This document shows, piece after piece, positions 23,346 through 36,809 of a stretch of 64,000 nt of DNA; positions within the stretch are counted from its first letter, which is position 1; every line of letters starts with the position of its first letter. Origin of the DNA: Corydoras sp. C115 (taxonomy: Eukaryota; Chordata; Actinopteri; Siluriformes; Callichthyidae). A model generated the notes under the pieces. That model was not told where the DNA came from and did no database searches. It saw only the letters and a list, made by a program, of their open reading frames with translations. The DNA lies in contig JAFMOC010000025.1 of NCBI GenBank assembly GCA_019802505.1, positions 1,297,001 to 1,361,000 on the forward strand, written 5' to 3'. A program made the position numbers and the translations under genes.

Positions 23346-24049
23346 GTAACATGAACTGTGGTGGATGGAAAGCTTGGTTGTTTAATTCTGCCCAGTGGAA
23401 GAGAGATGGAGGAATACTTCAAAACGAGACGAATGGAAAACAGAAAGAGAATAAACACAGGGCCACACCAGAAAAAATATCTGTACAATTCTGGTACAAT
23501 TGTTTTAAAATTTTAATCCATTTGGGCATCATAAAAATTGTTCGGTAATTCTTTTTTTTTTTGTTGGAAAACTACAATATTGAAAATGGACAGGCCATAT
23601 ATATATATTTAAAAATAAATAAATAAATAAAAATAAAAATTGCTATTATAATTTTAATGTTTTACTAGTTTTATATTTTTTTAGATAAGAGTGAAATGCC
23701 CTTCAAGGCTCTGTGTAGAAGACTAAACTACACACTACACTCACCTAAGCATGCCTGTACAGTGACACATGCATTGTTATAATGAAGGACCTTTTACAAC
23801 TGTTACTTCAAGTTCATTCTTAAATCTGCGAATGTATTATACTTCAGTAAAATGTCAAGTTTAATATGTAAAACTTTTTTGGGCTAATTTACCATAGGAA
23901 GTTTTACCGTGATTGAAGCCTGAAAACAAAATTATTCAATACAATCTGATAACACACAGGAAGATATCTGTTACATTTTAATGTTCTCTATAAAGCTTAG
24001 AAGAAATGGTCCATCTGAAATATTCATTGGCCCTAAGTGACTCTCAAAT

Positions 24050-25340
24050 GCGTGAAAAACTTGTGTGTGTGTTGAGCAGCATGTGTTTATAGAGATATGC
24101 CTGGAGCTGATTGGTTTCAAGAGGCTGTTTATAGACCTTTGACTTTTGAGTTCAAACAGCTATTTATCGTTGTATCGGCATATGTGTGTGGGAGGGGGAG
24201 AGGGGGGTCAGTAAGATTCCCCTTGTAATGGTCAGTCTGAGGACTGCTGCTTCAGCCAACTAGAATTGGCTGAATGATGTCAGATTCGTGTCACGACTCG
24301 AAAAGGCTCCATTTATGAGTCCATGAATGTATTTATGAGCCCATCTAAAAGTTTAAACTGTTGGAATGAATCATTTAAACAGAGCTAGTGGTCTGGGCTG
24401 CTCCACACAGGTCTATTGCAATCCCAATGCACTTTCACTGTGGTTCAAATTGAGAATGATAAAAGCCAGGTTCATCTCGCTGATACTGTAGCTGTCTTAT
24501 AACACTGTGTATTTCTGATTTTTGAGGTTCATAAAGTGAAACATGAATTGAGGCACAAAGGTAAATCTACAGAGAATTTGGGGCATTATTTAAATTTTTG
24601 TAAGTAGATTTTAATGCTGAAAAATCACTGAGATTTAATTGAAACAATCATTTTATTGGCATCTGAATTTATTGAAAGAAATTGCAAAAAATGATGCCCT
24701 GCAATGAAGGCACTATTTGGGTGTATTCATCTCCTTATGCTGTAGTGTGGTCCTCCTTTTACATATGGAAAAGGACAGGAGGAGAGGGGGAAGAAATCCA
24801 ATTTACCAACAGAGCGACATCATCTGCCAGCAAATTTATCTCTGACACACCACCCCTCGGTCCACTGTTGACAGTACATGATATTCCATTAATCTGCCTA
24901 ATGAAAATTTAACCAGTGTTATAAACAAATAATTGGCCATTATCCTCGCAAAGATCCAGAATAAATTACTTGGGCCGTTCTTTTCCAAAAGCTTTTTTTT
25001 TTACATATCGCAGGGTAAGAGACAGACAGAAAATACCTAAAAGAGAAAAGAATAGAGAGAGGGAGAGATAGAAAGAGAGACAGCTCTCTTTGACTGATTG
25101 ATGTTGGAATAAGCAGCTTGGGTTCGCTCGGCCTTTGAGAGTGAGCTTCGCCTAAGCCTGTGATTGACTTAATGAGAGTCTTTGGGGTGAGGAAATGTTC
25201 CAAATTGCTCCATCATTAGCTATTGCGTGCGGCCATCTGAAGATACGCGGCGATCCGGCGCACTGGGTGGACTCTGCTCGTACCATTTTGCCTGCAATTA
25301 CATTTTCATTTAGAGCAAACCTCTGAAGTGTGATAGGCAA
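24050..25340. other. Complex island with G-rich and AG-rich tracts
   Basis: Includes a G-rich run at 24184-24210 that could form a quadruplex on the plus strand. A GA-rich tract lies at 25016-25083. A CpG-containing segment at 25225-25265 (gatacgcggcgatccggcgc) is unusual for this AT-rich window. No reading frame is supported. Confidence 0.25.
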
Positions 25341-25367
25341 GCCACATTTTATTGCCCTTCTCCTCTG

Positions 25368-27445
<2,078 letters not shown>

Positions 27446-28177
27446 ACTTATTTAAAAAGCATTTATATGTCAAACAGTAATTGCAAATCATAATAGGTGT
27501 TTAGAGCAACTAAATAGAAGAAATAAGAATCTCATGTTAGATTTTAACAAGGATTTCATTCATCAATTAAATATGATTTTAAATATAATTATTTAAAGTT
27601 AATTTATTGTACATTTTTAAACTAGCTTGAATAAATGAAATAACAACAGAAACAACAGCTCATGGACTGTTGCACAGTTTGTCTTACTCATTGTTATGCT
27701 CAGCCTGCTGTGACAGGTTTTTAAAAACTCCAGCATCACAGCTGAATCCAAGCTTTTAGCAAAACAGTTTTCAGTTAGGGTAACTATTAAAGTAAACAAA
27801 GAAACAGACTCACTTATTTAAAAAGCATTTATATGTCAAACAGTAATTGCAAATCATAATAGGTGTTTAGAGCAACTAAATAGAAGAAATAAGAATCTCA
27901 TGTTAGATTTTAACAAGGATTTCATTCATCAATTAAATATGATTTTAAATATAATTATTTAAAGTTAATTTATTGTACATTTTTAAACTAGCTTGAATAA
28001 ATGAAATAACAACAGAAACAACAGCTCATGGACTGTTGCACAGTTTGTCTTACTCATTGTTATGCTCAGCCTGCTGTGACAGGTTTTTAAAAACTCCAGC
28101 ATCACAGCTGAATCCAAGCTTTTAGCAAAACAGTTTTCAGTTAGGGTAACTATTAAAGTAAACAAAGAAACAGACTC
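27446..28177. repeat. Tandem duplication, 2 x 366 bp, apparently identical copies
   Basis: Copy 1 is 27446-27811 and copy 2 is 27812-28177, starting acttatttaaaaagc and ending aaagaaacagactc. Reading them side by side I find no difference, including in the frame on the minus strand that occurs in both. The unit has no recognised gene or transposon. A duplication with no divergence is either very recent or an assembly artefact. Confidence 0.9.
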
Positions 28178-28469
28178 ACTACAGTCTATAGTTGTAAAAC
28201 TACAAAGTGCATGGATAAGTGAAGCTGATTTAATAAGAGGTGTACTTAGCAAACTTTGCAACTCTATATAGATGAAATGTTTTACTTTTCCAATAGTACC
28301 AGGAGTATCCAGTAGCCTGAAAAGTATATATGGGAAAGTATAATAAGCATGGTGTGATCTCATCATGATTATTATTTCAGTTAGAAATTGCACTATATAT
28401 ATTAAACACATTTGAGCTATGTACAGTTATTAAAGCAAAAAAAAAATATTGTGAATATGATAGTTGGCA

Positions 28470-28812
28470 TAGGTGGCTTAGTGGTTAGCACGTTTGCCTC
28501 TCAGCGCTAGGGATTCCCAGTTCGAATCCCCATCTGAGTGGAGTTTCCATGTTCTCCCCGTGTCTGTGTGGGTTTCCTCCGGGTTCTCCGGTTTCCTCCC
28601 ACAGTCCAAAAACATGGATCAAGTCAATTGAATTCTCAAAATTGCCCCATATAGAGTGTGTCTGTGTGAGTGAGTGTGTGCCCAGTGATGGATTGGCGCC
28701 CTGTCCTGGGCGCCCTGTCTGTCCAGTGCCCGAGACGTTCTCCCCTGGATGGGCATGGGGAACCCCACCGCGACCCTAATAGAGGATAAAGCGGGAGATA
28801 ATGAATGAATGA
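28470..28812 (+). mobile_element. SINE-1 copy 12
   Basis: Starts slightly inside the head (taggtggcttagtgg) and runs to the (GAAT)n tail. The perfect 13-bp target duplication atgatagttggca is at 28457-28469 and 28813-28825. It carries a private duplication: cgccctgtcctggg is followed by a second cgccctgtctg. Head boxes are intact. Confidence 0.95.
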
Positions 28813-28825
28813 ATGATAGTTGGCA

Positions 28826-29379
28826 GTGGAACAAACCACTGTGAAGTATATGACTGAAGCAATGTAAGCCTTTAAAACTTAAAACATGTTTTTTGCATGT
28901 ATGAGTAGCACAATTATTGTAATGCATACTACTGTATTCTATTTAAAATTATACAATTCTGTACATTTTTATTTGTTTTTATTTATTATCTGGAAAGCAT
29001 GGGACCGGCCCATGTATATACACCCATCCTCAAATTTTAAATTTAACCCTAACCTTAACCCTGAAATTACACCCCAGATAACAAGCCCAGTACTAAATGC
29101 CCATTAATTGCATCTATCATGTGCTACTTACTCATTTAATTGTGCCACGTGTGTGTGTAAACACATTATCTATGAATAATAACTTTGTAAATTATTAAAT
29201 AAACTGAATATAACTGAAGTGTTGAAATTTTATCACATTATATGAATTAAACATAAATGCACTCATGTAAACTCAAGCAATGTACATGTCTTTGCACTCA
29301 TTTACTGGTGTGCTCAATAATCAGAGTGAATCCTGAACTTAAGAACAGGCTAATTCATTTATTGACTTAAATAATTGCA
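28826..29379. other. No gene recognised
   Basis: AT-rich. Contains two degenerate telomere-like hexamers near 29044-29062 (ccctaaccttaaccctg), too few to call a telomeric array. Confidence 0.4.
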
Positions 29380-29640
29380 TGCCATTGGCATGGTTGCTCT
29401 TTTCAGGTTGGCTCTGAGGGGCCAGCTAACATCTACTTGAGCAGCTGAATGTTTGCGTAATGGTGTCTGTGAGAGGACTTGACAGCAGTGTACATAATGC
29501 AGAGCAGTGTGCAGTCTGAGGCAGATGTATGCTAATCGTTAGCAGTATGTGAACATCTGAGTCTTAAATAAACAGCACTTGCTGGTCAGCCTGAAGTGGG
29601 TGCTACCATCGCCTCCTTGTCTGTCATTCACTTTAAGAGC
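29380..29640. other. Complex island (candidate conserved non-coding element)
   Basis: Higher GC than its flanks, with TAAT and CAGCTG-type words and a repeat-free texture. No supported frame. Confidence 0.22.
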
Positions 29641-30537
29641 TCGTTTGTTTTTCATCACTGGTCCAATGTAGGACAGAGTATTGAGGCAAACATATGTATC
29701 CAGCTATATTCAATATCTTTTACAACCTGCCACATTGCTTGTCATGGCCTTGTTTTTAAAGAGACAACCTTACATGATTTTACTTTGTAATTTACGTAAT
29801 ATAAGTTTTATTCTTTGAAAATGTAACAAGTTGGGTTTAATAGTTTGTGCAACTTTAGGATTAGGAGACAATTTTAAAGGAAAAACTACAGTCAGGTGTT
29901 ATTTAGTTATTTATATCTATCTAAAGTTAAATGGAATGACGATCAGGTATGTGTGAGAGCTCTGTCTTATGTTAAAAAAGAAAAACGTTAACCAATCAAA
30001 GTCTCATGGCTAAGTGTATAGCATGTACAAATGATATTTGTATGGAATTCATAAAAAGAGCAACTGATGCTTCACAAAAATAATCTCTTTAGAGATTTGA
30101 CTCTACCAAGCCACAGTCAGAAAGATCTGTACAAACTGAAGGAAATCACAGCTGTTATTATTGTGGTTGACTAATAAAGCTAACCGTAAGCAAGACCTTT
30201 CTCACATTGGATAAAAACTGTGTCATAAATTTTTATGACATTTAAAAATCTGATCAAATTTATGCATAAATATATAGCATTTCAAGTGTGTACAAACATT
30301 TAATTTTGTGATACAAATACGGAATTGAAGTAAAACTATAGAAAGAGCAGTGATGAGTTGTGCAGAAGGTTAAAACATCCCACTATCCCACTTTAATACT
30401 AAGGTATTTTTAAATATTAATGTATAGAACAATAATATATTCTAACTGTAAAATGTACAGCATGGAATAAATTTTCCTAAAGTAAGCATTAAAATGTAAT
30501 CAAAATATACAAGCTACAGAAATTATGTGGCTAGTAT
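29641..30537. other. No gene recognised
   Basis: AT-rich, nothing recognised. Confidence 0.4.
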
Positions 30538-30745
30538 TGATGAGGACAGACAAGATTAGGATTTATTAGTGGGATGACACAGGTTATACTTTTTGTAGAC
30601 AAACTTAGGGAGACAGGATTGTGGTGCTTTGGACATGTGAAAAGGGTATGGTGTGGTAAGTGAGGCCATCCAGGTGGTTAAGGTGACAGAGGAGGACACT
30701 CAGGACAAGACAAGATAGAGTATAATCATCTGCTCTGGTGATTCC
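30538..30745 (+). mobile_element. Possible LINE 3'-end remnant
   Basis: Purine-rich stretch reading like the decayed 3' end of a LINE reverse-transcriptase gene: a ctttggacatgtg-type word (Phe/Trp-Gly-His-Val in LINE ends), then repeated ggtggttaaggtgacagaggagg-type text. Frames are broken. The call rests on resemblance to the 3' coding ends of fish non-LTR elements and is uncertain. Confidence 0.4.
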
Positions 30746-32060
30746 TAATGAGAACTGCTAAAAAACTTCTTTCCAAACATAATTAAAAATAAGTTGACTT
30801 CAACAACAAAATACCTTATTACATTTAAAAATGCTTCCTACATATAATGTCTTAACTTGTTGACCCCTGGACACTCAATAAAACATGTCAGTTAAGATGG
30901 GTTTATCTAAAAAGTGTATACATCATAATTTAATTAAGTTTAATTTAATGAAATTGTATTAGCATTCAAGTCATCAAAGTTCATGATTCTGTTCAGATTT
31001 TGTCATAATCTTCACAGGGCTCAACTTTTGCCTCATGAAAGATTTTAACTCAACCCTTCTCACTGAAGTTGTTTATATTACTCTGTTTATGACTGATCTT
31101 AGCTTAATTCCAAAATATGCTGTCAGCCCTTAATGAGGTAGGATAAAACTATTAATTAAATGTGGAAGAAGCAGTTCTTTTGGTGGGAAGTGGAAAAATT
31201 ATGGTTCTTTGTTGAGGAAAACCCAGGAGCAAAGCTTTCATTAGGCTACATGCATGGCAAAAGCAATTCATTCACTAATTTTCTCTCAATAGGGGTAACC
31301 AGAGATAAAAGGGGGCAAAACCTGAGTATGCTATTTATGGAGATTTACAGAACTGGATTATTACTTATATACCATACTCTTTAAATATTACAGCCAGGTT
31401 TGAGATCCACCTACTGCTGTTTAACAAAAAAGGTGTATGCGAATGAATCCATGGGTTCATGGTTTCACAGAGCTGGTTACTAGAAAATGTCACTTTGAGA
31501 CTGGTGTATATTCTTTTTTTGTCACATTTGATGCATTCCAGGCCTGCATTCTGCAGATCTCAATTGAAATGCTCCAATCCTGTGCTTTTGTCCCATGCCG
31601 GGAGTCGCTCCTTAACACCCGAGCTGCCTGGATTAGGCAAGTGCAGATTTATTTAATGCATCCTCGTACTGCATTGTTGGAAAATCTATTTTGGGAAATG
31701 CAGCAATTGCCCAGAGTTAAGCCTGGTAATATATGCCTGCTACAGTTTAAAAGCGTGAGTTCAGGAACCCTCTTTATGTACTTTTAGTATGAAAATATCA
31801 TTCAGTGGGCCACTGCTTACAAATCAAGGGACACCCCTCCTAATTTCTAGCCTGTGCTTTTTTTTCTTCCTGCATTTAAATCTCTTCTTTTGTTTGGTCT
31901 AGTTAAATATTTGACATCCTGATGCGACTGCATGCGATATTTAGCCAGATAAGGATCGAGCTCATGCATATGCAATGAGTGGCCACTTTAAAAATCACAG
32001 CTTTAGCAAAACTGAGGGTGGGTAGGGCTCAAGAATGAGAATAAAGAATGGGCGTGAGCT
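30746..32060. other. No gene recognised; complex island about 31150-32000
   Basis: The part from 31440 to 31990 is repeat-free and GC-richer. The 116-codon plus frame (31437-31787) lacks a recognisable domain and I do not call it a gene. An octamer-like catatgcaat word lies at 31967-31976. Candidate regulatory DNA. Confidence 0.28.
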
Positions 32061-33330
32061 TTAAAACTAAAAAATGACCAATAAAAGAAATATCAAACTA
32101 AAGTCAGAGCTAATACTTATTTTTTACATCTGTTTGTAACTCAAATAGACAAGCCTATTTTACAGAGCAGAACATACAAATGCAAAGGAACAACAAAACA
32201 GTGAGCAAAAGCAATCCACACAGCCATCCTTATCCTCCCACTCATGACTACAACTCCCAAGATGCCTCAGGCTAAGGCTCAAGGCCCATTTTTCACACAA
32301 TGTAATGTGGGCATGCTGACAGGAGGACACAATAGAAAAGAGCCAGTGGGGAAGAGCGAGAGTGAAAGAGTGAGAGAGAGTTACAAAAGGCCGAAGACAT
32401 GGGTTTTGCACGGGAAGACGAGCTAAACCCACAGCTTTAGCAAAACTGTGAAAGACAGGGCCAGACATCAAACAAGATTTTCCCTCTGCATGACACGAGG
32501 CTTCTACAGACTCGGCATGAATGGTGCAACCTACTTAGTCCATGTAAAGTGATATGTACAGGAAGCTTCACTGATTAACAGTAGCCATCATTGTCTAAAA
32601 ATACTTATTCACTGATGAATGTCATTTGCATTGAGCATTAATCCCTAAATAATTTAATAATTTCTTACACCTGCTGTTTTTTAGAGGTGCGTTCAAGGGA
32701 GGAGAAGGGCCCAAGATGGAAAACCAAATGTTTGAGGTGATGTTTTTTTAATAAATAGCATTATTTATATATATATATTTTGCATGTTTGATCTTCAAAC
32801 TTATCTGTGTACCTCACAAACTTTTATCACATATGATAAAACTGGTTCATGCTGTAGAGACTAATTGATCAGTGGATAACAAAGTGGACCCAATAAGTTG
32901 TGCAGAGTTTTTCATCTATGCTGCATCATTCTAGAGAACTTGTCCACTTGGATCAGCTTTTAAGGTTTTCGGTAATGGAGCATGGTGAGCTCTTCTAAGG
33001 CATATGTGGGCTACTCATTGGACACTTTATTGGTTATACTTATACTTGTTTCTAAATTTATCATCTGTTTTATCAGTTATGTTATTCCAACTGTAGTCCA
33101 TTTGTTTATTTGCAGAAGACTTTAAGATGAAAAAATGTAAACCATGGAACTAAGAGACAAATTGTGTTTCAGCCATCCAAACACCTTCAGGCTGCTTTTG
33201 ATCCCGGTGAATTTTGGAAAATGGACAGAACTGTTCAGTTTAAAAAGTACTGGCCTTTTCCTTTACATTATTTGTTCGGGTTAGAAATATTTAGATTAGA
33301 AAGTCTATTTGCTTTTCTATTTATTATATA
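32061..33330. other. No gene recognised
   Basis: The segment 32190-32500 is more complex and has a purine-rich run (32338-32385). The remainder is AT-rich. Confidence 0.35.
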
Positions 33331-33339
33331 AATTATTAT

Positions 33340-33478
33340 TACATGTTTGTTATTTGCACTGTTTTCTATTGTCTTGCACATTTTGTTCTTGATTGCACTG
33401 TGGTTGTCTCATTCTAACGTCTCTTTTTATTATGTATTTGTTTGTATATAAAATGACAATAAAGACTCTCTGACTCTG
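33340..33478 (+). mobile_element. Possible LINE (L2-like) 3' end
   Basis: Text of the form ttgcactgttttctattgtc... tgtatataaaatgacaataaag with the terminal actctctgactctg is typical of the 3' untranslated end of fish L2/CR1-type elements (AATAAA followed by a short repeat). No coding remnant is visible. Confidence 0.4.
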
Positions 33479-33594
33479 CACACTATTGCTGTTTAGTGTT
33501 CTTCTATTGGTGGACTTGTGACCATTACTATTATCCAATGTGAAAAAAAGGCATTAGCATTCCATTAGTATGACCTCACAAACTGTTAAACATG

Positions 33595-33790
33595 TTGCCT
33601 TTTCCAGACTGATGAGCATTAATAACTCTCCTCCTGTGGTTCACAGATTTTTTCTGTTCATGCCATGACATCTTTTCATAATCAAGTGCTGTAAAGATTT
33701 TAATAGTTCCCTGTTCCTTAATTCGAATATGGTGTCCACTCACACGTGACTGTATGCATTTAAGACAAGTGACAGGCTGTTGTGCTGGAG
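33595..33790 (-). pseudogene. Tc1-like transposon 5' relic
   Basis: On the minus strand this matches the start of a Tc1-type transposase gene of the same kind as the relic at 52.2-53.0 kb. The initiator ATG is at 33667-33665, and the third codon, expected CGA, reads TGA, a typical CpG-decay stop. The rest of the transposase beyond about 25 codons is missing. Confidence 0.6.
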
Positions 33791-34940
33791 TGAGGAATTT
33801 CATGAACTTAAATACTGTGAATATAAAACACACAGACACTAACGACAAAACCTAACTTAAAGCAATATCATAAGGGGCAGGAGAAGGATTTCTAGAAAAT
33901 TAAAGGGGATCACATAAGGAGACACAGATGCATGGAATAACACAAATATTCATGACTTATTAACCCAAACAAGCAAAACAAACAAAACAGACAGTTCTCA
34001 GATGAAAAACTGAATAAACAATGTATGATATTTGCAGAAATGTCTTTTCTGTAGAAACAATAATAGCTTATATTTATTAAAAAATTACCTGTAAAACATT
34101 ATATTTAAGGTAATCTGGGTAAAGAATTTATATCTTTAAAAGTGTTTTAAAAAAAACTCTTATAAAGACATAGCTTCTGCTCAACAAGGATTATGAGATT
34201 CATGCATAACCAGAAAGATTTTATGTGTAGCCTTATACAATAATGCTTTATATAGTTTGGTATCGAAATATTTATCAAAGTGTTATTGTCAGTCACTGTT
34301 GAACAAAACAAAAGGTATTCTAAAAGCAGTGTTTACTGTCTTAATGTCAACATCCTTTGAAAAGCATGTACCTCAAATACTGCTAATTATACGAGCTTGA
34401 ATACTACAAATTTAAAGTGAATGTTGGATGCTTGTCAAAATATGGCCATTCCAACTAGGAAGCACACAGTTCAGTCAATTTGTCAGTGATTATTATCACT
34501 ACTGTTGTTATTACTAGTTCCTCTAGCCAGTCTGTTATGGTAACCTCAGTCACTGCCCATAATCTTAATCCTTACCCTTTCCATAACCTCAACCCTTACA
34601 CTTTTAATCAAAATCATATTATTTGGAGGAAAGCCAAACTATTGACCTTTTATGTCTTGATGTGTGTGTTCTGCAGAACAAATTGTGGGATTTTTGTGGG
34701 ACTACAAGCTTGTTTTCAGTCTAGCAAAGTATATTGAATTTCTTGGCCAACATTGCATTTATTTGTCTGCGTAAAGCCTTTCAGGAACATTACAGTTAGT
34801 GTAAACTAGTGGAAAAAAGACCATAGATTATTATGCATCCCTGTTATTGAAGTCTTTGTCGTGCATCATGGTTCAAGCATTGCTAGTTAACATGATTCAA
34901 TGTCTGGCACTAAAATGTCCGTGGTACGAAATTTAATATT
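33791..34940. other. No gene recognised
   Basis: AT-rich, no repeat identified. The plus frame at 34480-34737 has no recognisable domain. Confidence 0.4.
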
Positions 34941-35650
34941 TCTGATGAATAAACGTCAGTAAAGGTCAACATCTGGACGCGATGCAGCCACATTTATGGT
35001 AGATTTGACATTCTCTTTCATTTTTAAGCCATATGTCTTTGAGTGAAGTGACGTTCTGGGAGAAGTTTGAGCCGATAATGAATACTAGCCAGGACGGCAA
35101 GATAAAGGCCCGGTTGGTGAGAGCAAACAGTGCCTGGAGAAGACAAAGATATTTCCTATGCAAAGCTGATGCGCAATGTCATGTGTGATAGTGGCGAATG
35201 CTGTCCACAGAGAGGATTGTGGGATGAGAGGGTGCGAGGTTCGAGTTGGGAAGGGCTGCTAGGGGAGCCAAATTGAGGCCTTTCTCGACTGTTTCTCACA
35301 ACGACTGGAGCGCTTGGCTTTTATTCCACTCATCCAGGATCCCGGCGCACCCCAGGCAAAGCAGATCTGGGCTTTGAGCTAATCTCATTACAAAACTCAA
35401 ACCGGCAGACAAAAGAGACAAGGCAAGAGAGAAAGGCACGGGAAAGGGGGAAGGAAGGCTGTACAGGTCTCACCATGCCAAACCAGTGGCTCACAGAGGC
35501 AGGTGTAATGTTACCAAATTAGCCTCTAAACGCTAAAAAGAAGATTATTGCAAATGGCCTGGCTAGTCAGCACATGCTGCCCCCTGAGGACAGGACAATT
35601 TAGAGGCACTGAGGACTCCCAGAGGGCTTTGAACTATGCATCCTGAGACA
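34941..35650. other. Complex island with an exon-like segment (35029-35116, +)
   Basis: The most GC-rich and CpG-containing non-repeat part of the window. Within it, 35029-35116 has a strong-looking acceptor (tctctttcatttttaag), an open frame and a consensus donor (ttg|gtgaga). One frame gives about 29 residues with Trp, Phe and several Lys/Arg, and a Met-initiated frame continues through the donor to a stop at 35188. I do not recognise the peptide. It could be an exon, part of a long non-coding RNA or a conserved enhancer. Confidence 0.25.
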
Positions 35651-36446
35651 CAGAAGATACATGTAAAGAGGAAGTGAACAGGATAAGCATAAAGAATTTC
35701 AGCTAAGAAATGTATTGCTGTACTTTAAAGCCATTGGTTTATGAATTCATATGGCTGGTTGGTTGGTTGCTGCTTATTTCATAAAAATAATAACTTTGTA
35801 AACATTAAATGAATGATTTGTTCAAATGAAAAACATACTCTAATGGGGATGAAGTAATATTTTAAATTGGTATCTTTTTGTATAAAAAGGATGCTAAATC
35901 CTAGGTTATTAAATTAATGTAATGAAAATAAAAGTCAAAGAATATTGCTGCAAATGCTGAGTGAATGAAGTGCTAGAGTGCTAGTGCTTTAATGAAGACC
36001 TTCCAATTTTTGCTTAAATTTCATGTTGTGTTATTCTTTTGCCTGTAAATAAGTTACATCTACAACAAGGAACAATTACAAATCATACATCTGTATTAAT
36101 ATTTATCCACTAATCTATTTCATTAATTTTGTGCAATTTATTATTTCAATTTTAACCAAGCGTGCCAAACAATTTGCATTCAATTGTGCAGTCTTGTATA
36201 ATGCTTTTTAATGAAAAAAGAAAAAACGGAAACACAAAAAGAATCAAATACAAATTAAGGTTAAGGTCCTGTGCTGCCTCTGTCCTGTGGGTGGCAGTAA
36301 TTTGTTTGTATATACTGTATATATTACAAACACAACAAACATGCTAACATGTAGCAAAAGAACCAAAAGCACTTGCAACAAGAGGGGAGAGGGAGGAGCG
36401 AGAGAAGAGGAGGGAAAAAAATCTTACTAAAAACACTAACCAGGGG
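35651..36446. other. No gene recognised
   Basis: AT-rich. A short purine-rich run at 36380-36420 lies just before the next SINE. Confidence 0.4.
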
Positions 36447-36458
36447 CAGCAACAACTT

Positions 36459-36797
36459 TATTTCATTCATTTATTATTTTCTGCTTCATCCTCTATGGGT
36501 TCCCCATGCGCATTTAGGGTTTCAGGCTCTGGGCAGATACACCCAAGACAGGGTGGCAATCTATTGCTGAGCACACTCACTTAAACAGACACACACACAC
36601 AAACACATGAGGTCATGGTCAATTTAGAGCATTCAATTACTTTGAATCCATGTTTTTGGACTGTTGGAGGAAACCAGAGAACCGGGAGGAAACCCACGAG
36701 GACACAGGGAGAACATGGAAACTCCACCAAGATTGGAATTTGAACCTGGATCCCCAGTGCTGAGAGGCTAACATGCTAACCACTAAGCCAATATGCG
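36459..36797 (-). mobile_element. SINE-1 copy 13, old
   Basis: Minus-strand copy with many substitutions and a lost stretch around the gggttccccatg segment. A degenerate 12-bp target duplication (cagcaacaactt 36447-36458; cagcaaaaagtt 36798-36809) is consistent with age. Head boxes are partly preserved. Confidence 0.85.
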
Positions 36798-36809
36798 CAG
36801 CAAAAAGTT

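Noticed and set aside
27983..28411. Repeated protein frame in the tandem duplication as a duplicated gene
   Set aside because: The shared 60-codon stretch only reflects the DNA duplication; no start, domain or splice support.
29044..29062. Interstitial telomere repeat
   Set aside because: Only about two imperfect CCCTAA-type units; expected by chance in this much sequence.
31437..31787. 116-codon plus-strand frame as a host gene
   Set aside because: No domain, no start context or splice evidence, and composition matches the surrounding non-coding island.
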